DNA of 64,000 nt from an uncultured Hyphomicrobiales bacterium (GCA_903931945.1 CAIZEI010000091.1:62001-126000); one strand, 5' to 3'. Positions 16,154 to 25,831 are shown, numbered from the stretch's first letter. Numbers and translations are program-made. Notes: generated by a model not told the origin, from the letters alone.

Positions 16154-17650
16154 ATGCCGTCGAATGGTCAAATGCCAACTTTTTGGCCTGGCGTACGTAC
16201 AAATAGCTTGCTTGATAGCCAAATACTCACGCGTAGACATAGCTCTTCTAATCAGGCAAGTGCGAAAATGGATGGACAGCGCATTTCGCTGGAAGCATGG
16301 GTGATAAAATCAATTATCGTTGATCTTTCTATTCTTGTCAGCTTTGGGGTCCTTTCGAGTTTGATTGGTTCGGGCATCGTTCATTTTGGCGAGGCGGCGT
16401 TCCAACCGCAAATGGCCGTCGTGGTCTCCTCGGCTTTTCTGTATCTTTTGCTGGCGCGCATTGTCGATGCTTATCGCACGCGCCGGATTCTCGATCAGAA
16501 ATATTCGACGAACCGGCTAGCGATAGCTCTTTTACTGACTTTTGCAGGCCTGGTCGCCGTTGGCGCTGCGACCAAAACATCGCAGGATTATTCGCGTATC
16601 TGGTTTTTTTCCTGGGCCGCTGCTGTATGCGTTTTTACGCCGATCGCTCGATTCTGGTCGCTCGCCCGCGTCCGTGCGCAGTTGGCAGAGAATGCCTATG
16701 TCTTTCGCGCTTTCACAGCTGGATTGTTTTGCGCGCCTTTGAGCGCTGACGAAATTGCCCGCAGGAGCGATCGTCAGGTGCGCACGCTCGGCTCCTGCCA
16801 ATATACGTCCTTGGATGAGCTCAGCAGTTTGGCCGATGTCATCGCCCACGACGAGATCGATCAGATATATCTGACAGTTCCGTGGAACGCTGCGCCTGTC
16901 GTGATGCGCGCCTTGCAGGGAATCGGCCATCTATCAGCTGAAGTGTTTGTTTTGCCCTATGATGCAAACATGGGGGCGCCGCCGCTGACTGTTTCCATGA
17001 GGGGCGGGACCTTGTCCTTTACCGCAGTTGACCGGCCCATCAACGGCTGGGACCTGTGGCTGAAGCGCAAGCAGGATATCATGGTCGCCGCGCTTCTGAT
17101 TCTGTTTTTTGCGCCTATATTTTTCGCCGTTGCGGTTGCGATCCGGTTGGACAGTCCCGGACCCATTCTTTTCCGGCAAAAGCGCGTCGGGTTTAACGGG
17201 CGCGTTTTCGAGCTCTATAAATTCCGCTCCATGTGTGTTGAGGGAACAGATCTCGACGCGTCCGTGCAAAGCAGCCGCGGCGATCCGCGCGTAACGAGAG
17301 TCGGTCGCTTCATCCGACGCACCAGTCTTGACGAATTACCTCAGTTTTTCAATGTATTGCAAGGGACGATGTCCGTTGTCGGGCCACGCCCGCACGCCCT
17401 TCAGACCAAAGCAGGCGGCCAACCGCTTGACGACGCCTCAACGCAATACGCCGCGCGCCACCGGGTGAAACCCGGCGTCACGGGCCTGGCGCAGATTAAC
17501 GGAATGCGCGGCGAACTGACCTCGGTTGAAAAACTTCAGCAACGTGTCGCCTATGACATCCAGTATATCGAAAATTGGTCGACATGGCTGGATATCAAAA
17601 TCATCCTGCGCACTGCGCTGATGTTTACGCACGATCCAGCCGCCTATTAG
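16154..17650 (+). CDS. polyprenyl-phosphate hexose-1-phosphate transferase initiating exopolysaccharide synthesis
   Basis: The protein has 498 residues from ATG 16154. ATG 16268 is an alternative and would remove a 38-residue polar extension. Four N-terminal membrane helices lead to a CoA-binding-like cytoplasmic region. A fifth helix and the catalytic bacterial sugar transferase domain follow from about residue 295, with KRKQDIMVAALLILFFAPIF, DSPGPILFRQKRVGFNGR, FELYKFRSM, TSLDELPQFFNVLQG and VVGPRPH. This is the WbaP/PssA-type enzyme that loads the first sugar phosphate onto undecaprenyl phosphate at the inner membrane. A Wza-like export lipoprotein lies 1 kb away on the other strand. Confidence 0.9.
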   Translation: MPSNGQMPTFWPGVRTNSLLDSQILTRRHSSSNQASAKMDGQRISLEAWVIKSIIVDLSILVSFGVLSSLIGSGIVHFGEAAFQPQMAVVVSSAFLYLLLARIVDAYRTRRILDQKYSTNRLAIALLLTFAGLVAVGAATKTSQDYSRIWFFSWAAAVCVFTPIARFWSLARVRAQLAENAYVFRAFTAGLFCAPLSADEIARRSDRQVRTLGSCQYTSLDELSSLADVIAHDEIDQIYLTVPWNAAPVVMRALQGIGHLSAEVFVLPYDANMGAPPLTVSMRGGTLSFTAVDRPINGWDLWLKRKQDIMVAALLILFFAPIFFAVAVAIRLDSPGPILFRQKRVGFNGRVFELYKFRSMCVEGTDLDASVQSSRGDPRVTRVGRFIRRTSLDELPQFFNVLQGTMSVVGPRPHALQTKAGGQPLDDASTQYAARHRVKPGVTGLAQINGMRGELTSVEKLQQRVAYDIQYIENWSTWLDIKIILRTALMFTHDPAAY

Positions 17651-17683
17651 GGCCGTTGACGATCGCGGAAAGCGTTTGCAATT

Positions 17684-18364
17684 ATGAAACGCCAGAACGG
17701 GCTGCAAAACAAAGGCGCAATGTGGCGCGCCCGGATTCTCCGCCGAACGCGGACAGGTTTCTGTTTGCTCGCACTCCTTCCCGCATTCGAAATGGCGCTT
17801 GCGGATTCCTCGCCGCACGGGGTCTTTAACTATGCGGATGAACACGCCTGCGTGTCGGCGGGCAAACTCGACGCCGTGCTTTGTGCGACCGCGGCCGCCA
17901 ACGCCGCCGCGGAATTCGACGAAAAGGCCCCCCGGTTTAACAGTCGCGCCGCCTGCGAGGGAGCGTTCGGCGCGGGGCGTTGCAGTGTCGGATTCATTGG
18001 GGCCCAAGGCTGGCAAGGGCGCAAGAGCGGGCTCTATTTTTCGTTACGGTTCGATGGATTTACGGTCAGGGCGACCTCCAGCAACAATTTCACAGTGGTC
18101 CCGCAGGGCGCCGCCCTTCCATTCAGTCCCCGCACTGCGCTGCATTCAGATACGCATGTCGATCCGCGTATCCGGCAGGCGGCAGCCAGGCCGCCCGCCG
18201 GATTCCACGGCGGTTCGGGCGCTCGATTTGGCGAACAGCAACCCGGCGCTCCTGTCGGAAAGGCTCCGCCTCCGCCTCCGGACGATCCCAATTTTAATTG
18301 TGCGTCGCTGATTGAACCCGGCGCGAGCGCCGCCGACGCCTGCGCTCCCGCGCGACACAAATAA
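17684..18364 (+). CDS. cysteine-containing secreted protein, DUF1190 (YgiB)-like
   Basis: This 226-residue protein has a basic N-terminus and a hydrophobic stretch (FCLLALLPAFEMALA) suggesting export. The mature part has FNYADEHACVSAGKLDAVLC, RFNSRAACEGAFGAGRC and SNNFTVVPQGAALPFSP. This spacing of cysteines and the final conserved block recall the DUF1190/YgiB family of unknown function. The C-terminal 70 residues are low-complexity (Gly, Ala, Pro, with PPPPPDDP). It starts 33 bases after the sugar transferase, so it may be co-transcribed. Confidence 0.65.
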   Translation: MKRQNGLQNKGAMWRARILRRTRTGFCLLALLPAFEMALADSSPHGVFNYADEHACVSAGKLDAVLCATAAANAAAEFDEKAPRFNSRAACEGAFGAGRCSVGFIGAQGWQGRKSGLYFSLRFDGFTVRATSSNNFTVVPQGAALPFSPRTALHSDTHVDPRIRQAAARPPAGFHGGSGARFGEQQPGAPVGKAPPPPPDDPNFNCASLIEPGASAADACAPARHK

Positions 18365-18630
18365 TACCAGGGGCGTTTCGGATTGACCGATGCTCAAAAC
18401 CGAAGCATTCGGCGCGTCAGTCGGATCTTGTTATAAGAACCGCGCGCTTGCCAGCGACGATGTGTCAAGGCGCATCGCCGTTGGTATGATAAGAACGGAG
18501 ATTGAAATTCAAGCGTGAGATGGAGCGAACAAAGCAATTCGCTTCAATGAGCTTATCTCAGCTGGCTCGGGAACGCGAACACCGGTGAGAGACCGGCGTC
18601 AGCCTCTATCGTCAGGAACTCGCCACTCGA

Positions 18631-19203
18631 TCAGAAATAGCGTTCAGGCAAGCGGATGAGATCGCCTGGATAAACGGCGACGCCGGTATTCAGCGGGAAC
18701 TTCTTCAGTTCGGACTCGCCATCCCTTTGGATCAGGACCGAATCATTGCTGGCCCGGTAAGTCTGCCCGCCTGCGACGGCAATTGCGCTCAGGACATTCA
18801 AGCCGCTTTTATAAGGATATTCGCCAGGCTTTTGCACTTCACCGAGAACATAGAATGGGCGAAACGACGACACATCGACCGTGACTTTCGGATTTTTGAG
18901 ATAATCGCCTTTAAACTTTTTCGCCAATTCGCTTTCAAGCTGGCTTTTGGTCAATCCAGCGGCAGGGATGGTTCCAGCAAGCGGTAGCGACACAAAGCCA
19001 CCCGGGTCGATCTCATATTCGCCGGACAATTTGTCTTCGCCAAAAACGGTCACCTTGATCTTGTCGCCGCCGCGCAGAACGGGAGTCAATGTCGCCGGCG
19101 TGGCAAGATCGGCCGCGCTTGCTACAACCGTCGCGCCATTATTGCATCCAGCGACAAACAGGCCCAGGAGGAGCGCACACCCGACATTCCACCAGGATTT
19201 CAT
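18631..19203 (-). CDS. polysaccharide export lipoprotein (Wza/BexD-like)
   Basis: This 190-residue protein has a lipoprotein signal (LLLGLFVAGC, acylated Cys near residue 20). A polysaccharide export domain (VLRGGDKIKVTVFGEDKLSGEYEIDPGGFVSLPLAG) is followed by one SLBB-type domain (FRPFYVLGEVQKPGEYPY). It is probably anchored in the outer membrane, forming or capping the export pore for the polymer begun by the sugar transferase at 16-17.6 kb. ATG 19203 is chosen because it starts the lipoprotein signal. Upstream in-frame codons to 19317 give an unlikely basic extension. Confidence 0.87.
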   Translation of the reverse strand: MKSWWNVGCALLLGLFVAGCNNGATVVASAADLATPATLTPVLRGGDKIKVTVFGEDKLSGEYEIDPGGFVSLPLAGTIPAAGLTKSQLESELAKKFKGDYLKNPKVTVDVSSFRPFYVLGEVQKPGEYPYKSGLNVLSAIAVAGGQTYRASNDSVLIQRDGESELKKFPLNTGVAVYPGDLIRLPERYF

Positions 19204-19313
19204 CTTATCATAGGTCCCGCTGATGAAGGCCGCAAACGAGCGGCGCTGCAGAACGAATCGTGCCGCCAAATATGTCCGGATAGTGTATGATTTGCGAGAA
19301 ATCGTCAATGTTT

Positions 19314-19801
19314 TCATTCGCGCTGAACAGCCGCAAAGGTTGCGCCAGTTCCTGCGGCGGGGTGCGGGCGTTCTTCGGGCGAGGACTGATTCAGAGGCAA
19401 AACGAGTTGGCGCTTCTTCGATAGGGTCTTTTGAAATGCCGGGTCACCGGCAACAAAGCTGACGATATCTTGAGAGAAGAGCGGAAGGGCGTCTCCACCA
19501 GCTACTGTCGCTTGCCTGACGCCTGCGGGAACGTCCCTGCCCCGACGGATTATATCCGAGTTCCCAGCGACGCCGGCATATCCACTGCTGCCCGCGCGAA
19601 CGGCGCGCCTGCGCATCGCCATGGCGCGTCCTGGCGCACCGAACTGGAATCCAGGCTGGCGGCCGGCGGATCGCGAGACATTTCGGGGGCTCTCGGGGAT
19701 TTGATGACCACACGTTCGTGGATCGTGATATCAAAGTCGCGAAAGCTGTTGGCGCCCCTTGTGTTCGCTCTTTGACTATGGGGAGCGACAGAGTCGATCA
19801 T
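19314..19801 (-). pseudogene. probable frameshifted gene upstream of the polysaccharide export lipoprotein
   Basis: Two partial reading frames join into one plausible protein. The first runs from ATG 19801, with AAGGA four bases before it, and ends at TAA 19550 after ...VDMPASLGTRI. The second frame, in -1 register, opens at the same place and continues DIIRRGRDVPAGVRQATVAGGDALPLF to 19314. One added base near 19555 would fuse them as ...GTRDIIRRG.... Codon choice looks coding in both halves. The product would have about 162 residues and no family I can name. It lies upstream of the export lipoprotein and on the same strand, so an exopolysaccharide-linked role is possible. A sequencing error is the alternative. 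Confidence 0.45.
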
Positions 19802-19852
19802 ATTTTCCTTGATAATTCGGGTGTCGGGATCGCTTGAGCGGAAAGAAAGTTC

Positions 19853-21169
19853 ATGCAAGCGACTCCAGGCGGCGATGAGGGACTGGGGCCAACGAGCCCT
19901 GCTCCGACCCTTTGGCGGCGAATCAAAGAGCACCCGCTGTCTCGACTTGGACCGGGCCTTATCACTGGCGTTGCCGACGACGATCCAGGCGGGATCGCCA
20001 CTTACTCGCAGGCCGGGGCTCAATTCGGCCTCAACATGCTATGGACGATGCCGCTGGCGTATCCACTCATGAGCGCCATCCAGGCCATGTGCGCCAACAT
20101 CGGGCGCGTGACCGGCAAGGGGCTTGCGGCCAACATCAAGGATGCCTTCCCGCCAATTGGGCTCAAAGGCGTGGTCGTGCTGTTGCTGATCGCGAATACG
20201 CTCAATATCGCCGCCGATGTCGCGGCCATGGGAGAGGTCGCCGAACTCGTGTCTGGTTTCAATCGCCATCTCATGACGGCGTTCTTTGTATGCGTGACGC
20301 TGCTGTTGCAGATATTCGTTCCCTACCATCGCTACGTCTCTTTCCTGAAATGGTTGACGCTCTCATTGCTGGCTTACGCCGCCGTGCTGTTCACGGTCCA
20401 TGTTCCGTGGGGCGAGGTTGCGCTTCGAACCGTGTGGCCGAAATTTACGCCAAACGGGGAGGCCGCAGCCGTGGTCGTCGGCGTCTTCGGCACAACCATC
20501 AGTCCCTACCTTTTCTTCTGGCAGGCGTCCGAAGAGGTCGAGGATATGCAGGCGAACGGCGGGGCCGCATTGCGCGCACTGGACGCGAAGACCGCCGCGC
20601 CGGAACTTCGCCGCATCAAGTGGGACACCTGGAGCGGTATGCTCTATTCCAACATCACCGCCTATTTCATCATTCTGGCGACCGCTGCCACACTCAACGT
20701 GTCCGGGGTTACCGATATCGAGACGGCTGCGCAGGCGGCAAGCGCGTTGCGGCCGCTGGCCGGTGATTTTGCATTCATGCTGTTCGCTCTTGGCATCCTT
20801 GGCGTCGGACTGATTGGCGTCCCGGTGCTTGCGGGTTCGGGCGCTTATGCCCTTTCGGAAGCCATGGGCTGGAATTGGGGTCTTGAACGCAAGGCGACCG
20901 ATGCCTGGGGTTTCTATGGGGTTATCGCTATCAGCGTGCTCGCAGGCCTCGCGATTCAGTATTCGCCGATCAGCCCGATGAAGGCGCTTTTCTGGAGCGC
21001 CGTGATCAACGGGGTGGTCGCGGTGCCCCTCATGGTTGTCATCATCCTGCTGGCTTCGAAGACATCCGTGATGGGCGCTTTCACCTCAAGCCGGACGCTC
21101 GTCGCCCTTGGCTGGATCGGTACGGCCGTCATGGGCGCAGCGGCGGTTCGGATGTGCATTCCCGGCTAA
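19853..21169 (+). CDS. NRAMP-related transporter with altered metal-site motifs
   Basis: This 438-residue membrane protein has about 11 helices and the NRAMP layout. In helix 1 the canonical DPGN reads DPGG (Asp44 to Gly47), preceded by two more aspartates. In helix 6 the canonical MPH reads SPY, followed by LFFWQASEEVED. Classical NRAMPs use the Asp and Asn of helix 1 and the Met of helix 6 to bind Mn or Fe. Losing Asn and Met points to a different ion, or to an NRAMP-related magnesium-type carrier, but this is inference. No regulator is adjacent. Confidence 0.87.
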   Translation: MQATPGGDEGLGPTSPAPTLWRRIKEHPLSRLGPGLITGVADDDPGGIATYSQAGAQFGLNMLWTMPLAYPLMSAIQAMCANIGRVTGKGLAANIKDAFPPIGLKGVVVLLLIANTLNIAADVAAMGEVAELVSGFNRHLMTAFFVCVTLLLQIFVPYHRYVSFLKWLTLSLLAYAAVLFTVHVPWGEVALRTVWPKFTPNGEAAAVVVGVFGTTISPYLFFWQASEEVEDMQANGGAALRALDAKTAAPELRRIKWDTWSGMLYSNITAYFIILATAATLNVSGVTDIETAAQAASALRPLAGDFAFMLFALGILGVGLIGVPVLAGSGAYALSEAMGWNWGLERKATDAWGFYGVIAISVLAGLAIQYSPISPMKALFWSAVINGVVAVPLMVVIILLASKTSVMGAFTSSRTLVALGWIGTAVMGAAAVRMCIPG

Positions 21170-21288
21170 GCTTTTAGCGCCTTCGTAACTGATATTGAGG
21201 GCTATCAGCGCTCCTTGACAACGCTCCGTCCAGGATCGACGCTCAATGGATCGGGTTCGGTCCATATCCAGCAGGGGAGGGAGCGCAA

Positions 21289-21756
21289 ATGGCGAAACGT
21301 GTCACGCTCAAAATCAACAATCGCCAGCACGACATCGAGATCGACGATCCGGAAATGCCGTTGCTTTATGCGCTACGCGATGAGATCGGTCTCAACAATC
21401 CGCGTTTCGGATGCGGGCTCGGTCAATGCGGCGCCTGCACCGTTCACATCGACGGTCGGACGGCGCGCTCGTGCTCGATATCCGTTTCGGCGGTCGAAGG
21501 TCTTGAGATCACGACCTTGCACGGATTGGGAACGCCCGAGAAGCCGCATCCGCTCCAGATCGCATGGATCGAGGAGCAAGTGAACCAGTGCGGCTATTGC
21601 ATTAACGGCTGGATTATGGAGGGCGCGGCGTTGCTCGCGCGCAATCCAAAGCCGACAGAAAAGGAAGCGCGGGCGGCGTTCAGCACGCTCATTTGTCGAT
21701 GCGGAACGCACAACGCGGCGCTCCGCGCTGTGATGCGCGTTTCAAATCAGGCTTGA
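21289..21756 (+). CDS. [2Fe-2S] small subunit of a molybdenum hydroxylase (isoquinoline 1-oxidoreductase type)
   Basis: The protein has 155 residues, with GGGAGGGAG before ATG 21289. It carries both cluster motifs of xanthine-oxidase-family small subunits: a plant-ferredoxin type CGLGQCGAC near residue 43, then CGYC plus CRCG in the helical C-terminal half. It passes electrons from the molybdenum subunit encoded 11 bases downstream. There is no FAD subunit gene, so, as in IorAB-type enzymes, electrons probably go to a cytochrome or the respiratory chain. Confidence 0.9.
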   Translation: MAKRVTLKINNRQHDIEIDDPEMPLLYALRDEIGLNNPRFGCGLGQCGACTVHIDGRTARSCSISVSAVEGLEITTLHGLGTPEKPHPLQIAWIEEQVNQCGYCINGWIMEGAALLARNPKPTEKEARAAFSTLICRCGTHNAALRAVMRVSNQA

Positions 21757-21767
21757 GGGAGGTCGAC

Positions 21768-24056
21768 ATGAACGAACCTTCGCACATTTTGGCCAACCTG
21801 CATCGCCGCGCGTTTTTGAACGGCGCCGGCGCTCTGGTGGTGGGTCTTGCAAGCCATGACGCTTGGGCGCAGACGCCCTCAGCCGCATCTCCGAATAATC
21901 CCGCGATGCTCGCAACGAAACTCGACTCCTATCTGGCAATCAAAGCCGATGGAACAGTCGATGTTTTTTATGGAGCCATTGATGGTGGACAAGGCCTCGC
22001 GACCTCCATTGCCCAGATGGTCGCCGAGGAGCTCGATGTCGACTTCGCCAGGATCGTCATGGTGATGGGCGACAGCGCACGCACACTCAATATGGGCGGC
22101 GCAAGTGGCGCAACCGGCGTGTCGCGCCGTGGCGTGATGCTCATGAGCATGGCTGCGGACGCACGGCGCATTCTTGTCGAACGCGCCGCTGACAAGCTCG
22201 GCGCAGCGGTGGAAAAACTTGGCGTCGAAGATGGCGTGGTCTTCCTCAAGGCGGAGCCTGCAAGGCGTGTAAGTTTCGCAGAACTGATTGGCGATCGATC
22301 GTTTGGTTCGGATGTCAAATGGAACGGCCAATGGGGCAACGCCCATTCTGCAAATGGCATGGCGTCGGTCAAGAAGCCGTCCGAGTACAAAGTCGTGGGA
22401 AAGTCGTTCCGTCGCGCGGACCTCGCCCGCAAGGTTTTCGGACAGCAGGACTTTCCTGGCGATATCAAGCTTCCAGGTATGCTCCATGCCCGCATGGTGC
22501 GCCCGCCCGTCGCCGGAGCGGTTCCAGTCACCGTCGATGAAAGCTCCATAGGCCAAATTCCCGACGCTCGTCTCGTCCGGGTCAAGGACCTGATCGCTGT
22601 CGTCGCGGCAAAGGAATGGAACGCGATACGCGCCCTGCGCGCGCTCAAGGTCGCATGGTCCACATCGATACCAAACTTTCCTGACCATGATCGCATCCAC
22701 GACCACATTCGCAGCGCCGCCGTAACCCAGCGCACGATCGAGCGGGAGAACGGCGATGTCGAGGACGGTCTCAGGTCAGCCGCGCGCATCTTGTCGGCGG
22801 AATATGAATATCCGACCCACTCGCACGCCAGCATGGGGCCAGCCTGTGGAATCGCCGATGTGCGTGATGACGGTGTGACGATCTACACAAGCACCCAGAA
22901 GCCGCATTACGCGGCGGACGGCGTGGCCGATCTTCTGGGCGTGCCGCGCGAAAAGGTTCGCGCGATCTGGATGTACGGCACTGGCTCTTACGGTCGCAAC
23001 GATCAGGGCGATGCGACAGCGGACGCAGCTGTGCTCTCAAAAGCGCTTGGCGCGCCGGTGCGGGTGCAGTGGATGCGTCAGGAAGCGCTGGGCTGGGACC
23101 CCAAGGGGACCGCCGCCGTCAATCGCCTGCGGGCGGGGCTGGACGCCAATGGAGAGGTCATCGCCTATGAGTTGATTTCCAAGGCCTTTTCCCGAGAGAA
23201 TGTCGCGACGAACGAAGGCCGCGCCGCCGCCACGCTTGCCGGGCAATTGCTCGGCTTTCCGCTCGAGCCAAAGAATACGTTCAACATCCCCTTTGCGTCC
23301 TACACATTCCCCCACAACCGGGTTGGATGGGAAACCATCGCCCCCTTGATGGATCGGGCGTCGCCGCTTCGCTCTACGCACCTGCGCGATCCCTATGGAC
23401 CGCCAATCCTCTTTGGCAGTGAAAGTTTCATGGATGAGATCGCGGTCGAAGCAGGGATGGATCCCGTGGAGTTCCGGCTCAAATATTTGAAACACCCCCG
23501 CGATATTGAGGCTGTGAAAATCGCCGCAGAAAAGGCAGGATGGACGCCGCGCGTTTCTCCCCGAAATGATATCGACCGAAGCTCCGAAGTCCTCGAAGGC
23601 CGGGGCATCGCCTTTCGCCGCCACTTCGACACGTTCATCGGCGTCGTGGTCGAGGTGCGTGTGCATCGCAAAACCGGCGTCGTGGAGCCAACCCGCATCG
23701 TGTGCGCGCACGATTGCGGGCTCATCGTCAATCCGGAAACCCTGAAGCATGTAATCGAACGTCAGCTCGTCTACGGGACCGGTCGCACAACGGTTGAAGA
23801 ACTGACGTGGGATCAGGAAAAGGTCACCAGCGTCGACTGGATTTCCTATCCCGTGCTCCACATGGAGCACGTTCCGCCAAAGATCGAGGTTCATCTCATC
23901 GATCGGCCCGAGGCTGCGCCCTCCGGCGCCGCTGAAATGGCTCTGGGTCTTGTGCCCGCAGCGATGGGAAATGCCGTGTTCGACGCCACAGGCGTGCGAT
24001 TGCGCCGCGTGCCGTTTACCGCCTCCCGGGTGAAGGCGGCGCTCGACAGGGCGTGA
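21768..24056 (+). CDS. molybdopterin-binding large subunit of a molybdenum hydroxylase (IorB-like), Tat-exported
   Basis: This 762-residue protein starts at ATG 21768 after GAGGGAGG. The N-terminus has a twin-arginine-like signal (HRRAFLNGAGALVVGLASHDAWA), so the complex is likely periplasmic. The aldehyde oxidase/xanthine dehydrogenase molybdenum domains follow (GGQGLATSIAQMVAEELDVD, MYGTGSYGRNDQGDATADAA). Near the C-terminus SGAAEMALG carries the catalytic glutamate position, with AE replacing the usual GE. The substrate is an aldehyde or N-heterocycle by family, but is otherwise unknown. Confidence 0.9.
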   Translation: MNEPSHILANLHRRAFLNGAGALVVGLASHDAWAQTPSAASPNNPAMLATKLDSYLAIKADGTVDVFYGAIDGGQGLATSIAQMVAEELDVDFARIVMVMGDSARTLNMGGASGATGVSRRGVMLMSMAADARRILVERAADKLGAAVEKLGVEDGVVFLKAEPARRVSFAELIGDRSFGSDVKWNGQWGNAHSANGMASVKKPSEYKVVGKSFRRADLARKVFGQQDFPGDIKLPGMLHARMVRPPVAGAVPVTVDESSIGQIPDARLVRVKDLIAVVAAKEWNAIRALRALKVAWSTSIPNFPDHDRIHDHIRSAAVTQRTIERENGDVEDGLRSAARILSAEYEYPTHSHASMGPACGIADVRDDGVTIYTSTQKPHYAADGVADLLGVPREKVRAIWMYGTGSYGRNDQGDATADAAVLSKALGAPVRVQWMRQEALGWDPKGTAAVNRLRAGLDANGEVIAYELISKAFSRENVATNEGRAAATLAGQLLGFPLEPKNTFNIPFASYTFPHNRVGWETIAPLMDRASPLRSTHLRDPYGPPILFGSESFMDEIAVEAGMDPVEFRLKYLKHPRDIEAVKIAAEKAGWTPRVSPRNDIDRSSEVLEGRGIAFRRHFDTFIGVVVEVRVHRKTGVVEPTRIVCAHDCGLIVNPETLKHVIERQLVYGTGRTTVEELTWDQEKVTSVDWISYPVLHMEHVPPKIEVHLIDRPEAAPSGAAEMALGLVPAAMGNAVFDATGVRLRRVPFTASRVKAALDRA

Positions 24057-24221
24057 ACGGCGGCGCGATCGAATAGCGCGGGCTGGATCAAAGGAGCAAT
24101 CTGTTGTTGATGAGCGTTGCCTCGCATTGTTATTGACTGTTTGAATATGCGTGATCGTGGACGACGCCGTTGGCCCCGCGTTTGACGGACCGAATCCAGA
24201 ACCGCCAAATGGAGAAAGCGG

Positions 24222-25676
24222 ATGGCCAGCGATGCAACTGCGGCCACCGCCGCCGGCGAGGCCATCAAACGCCTGCTGCCATGGTTGGTGGCCGTCGCAT
24301 TTTTTATGGAATCGCTCGACACAACGATTTTGAACACCGGCGTGCCTGTCATCGCCGAAGCGCTGCAAGTGCCGCCGCTCAGCATGAAGGCTGTGCTCAG
24401 CAGCTATACATTGAGCGTAGCGGTTTTCGTTCCCATCAGCGGGTGGCTCGCCGACCGCTTTGGCACGCGCCGGGTGTTTTCAGCCTCAATCGCGCTGTTC
24501 ACGCTGGGCTCGCTGCTGTGTGGCCTTTCGAGCAACATTCATGTTCTTGTGGCCTGTCGCATTCTTCAGGGGCTTGGCGGCGCGATGATGGTGCCGGTCG
24601 GTCGCCTCACGATGGTGCGAACCTTTCCGAAAGATGAGTTGGTGGCGGCGATGAGCTTTGTCGCGATCCCCGCCCTGATCGGCCCGATGCTGGGGCCAGT
24701 GGTTGGCGGCTTCATCGTTCACTACCTGCATTGGCGGGCCATATTCTTCGTGAACCTGCCCGTCGGGCTGGTAGGTCTCGTTCTGGTCTTTCAGCACCTT
24801 CCAGACTATCGCGCCGAGCGGAGCGATCCACTCGACTGGGTGGGCCTGATCCTGTTCAGCTCGGGCGTCGCGCTCCTGTCGTACGTGCTGGAAGTCTTTG
24901 GCGAACATTCGCTGGCGCGCGGAGAGATTCTGATGCTTCTAGCGATTTCGCTGGCGCTGCTCGCCGCCTATGGCGGCCACGCAGCCAATCTGGCGCGACC
25001 GCTGCTGCGACTGATATTATTCCGCATCCGGACATTCCGGGTTGCGGTCGGCGGCAGCTTCGTGACCCGCCTTGGCGCGGGCGGAATGCCCTTCCTTCTG
25101 CCGCTCCTGTATCAGGTCGGGCTGGGATATTCGCCGGTCCAGTCGGCAATGCTCATTGTTCCCCAGCCGCTGGCCGCGATGATCCTGAAAACCAGCGTGC
25201 GGGTTATCCTGAGGCGGTTCGGTTACAGGCGCGTGTTGACGCTGAACACGATATGCATGGGCGCCCTGATCATGGCCTTTTCCGGCATCGGACCCGATAC
25301 GCCTGTTGCGTTGAACCTGCTTCTGGCGTTTCTGTTCGGCTTTTGCTCTTCGCTGCAGTACAGTAGCATGAACACGCTGGTATATGCGGATATTGTCGAT
25401 GCCGACGCCAGCATGGCAAGCACGATTGCGAGCACAATGCAGCAGATGTCAATGAGCTTTGGCGTTGCGGTGGCGTCGCTCGCAGCGGCTTTGTTTATTC
25501 CCGATTACACGAACGCCACAGCCCCGGAGATGATTCACGGCCTGCATCTGGCTTTCATGATGCTGGGCGCGCTGACGATCATCTCCGCCATGGTCTTCGC
25601 CGAGCTGAAAGCCGACGACGGCGCGAACGTCAGCCACCAGAGCGGGCAACCGCCCACGTTACAACATGCGATTTGA
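24222..25676 (+). CDS. MFS efflux transporter, DHA2 (EmrB-like) family
   Basis: This 484-residue protein is predicted to have 14 membrane helices. It has the drug/proton antiporter signatures LDTTILNTGVPVIAEAL in helix 1 and GWLADRFGTRRVF after helix 2, then motif C-like GPMLGPVVGG in helix 5. GGAGAAAG precedes ATG 24222. It follows the molybdenum hydroxylase pair after 165 bases on the same strand. The substrate is unknown. Confidence 0.88.
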   Translation: MASDATAATAAGEAIKRLLPWLVAVAFFMESLDTTILNTGVPVIAEALQVPPLSMKAVLSSYTLSVAVFVPISGWLADRFGTRRVFSASIALFTLGSLLCGLSSNIHVLVACRILQGLGGAMMVPVGRLTMVRTFPKDELVAAMSFVAIPALIGPMLGPVVGGFIVHYLHWRAIFFVNLPVGLVGLVLVFQHLPDYRAERSDPLDWVGLILFSSGVALLSYVLEVFGEHSLARGEILMLLAISLALLAAYGGHAANLARPLLRLILFRIRTFRVAVGGSFVTRLGAGGMPFLLPLLYQVGLGYSPVQSAMLIVPQPLAAMILKTSVRVILRRFGYRRVLTLNTICMGALIMAFSGIGPDTPVALNLLLAFLFGFCSSLQYSSMNTLVYADIVDADASMASTIASTMQQMSMSFGVAVASLAAALFIPDYTNATAPEMIHGLHLAFMMLGALTIISAMVFAELKADDGANVSHQSGQPPTLQHAI

Positions 25677-25831
25677 ACGCGCGATACAATTGAGGTCACA
25701 GCAATAGCGGTGATCGCAGCGAGTTGTGCGGATCGAACTTGAAGAGCAACGAAGAGGCGACCCTGCCGCCGAATGAAGCGCGTTTTCATTGTATCAAAGA
25801 CGCGGCGCGATTTTAACGATCCTGATTGATA

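Noticed and set aside
23037-24368. Minus-strand frame of 443 codons opposite the first hydroxylase large subunit
   Set aside because: Shadow of a well-recognised molybdenum hydroxylase.
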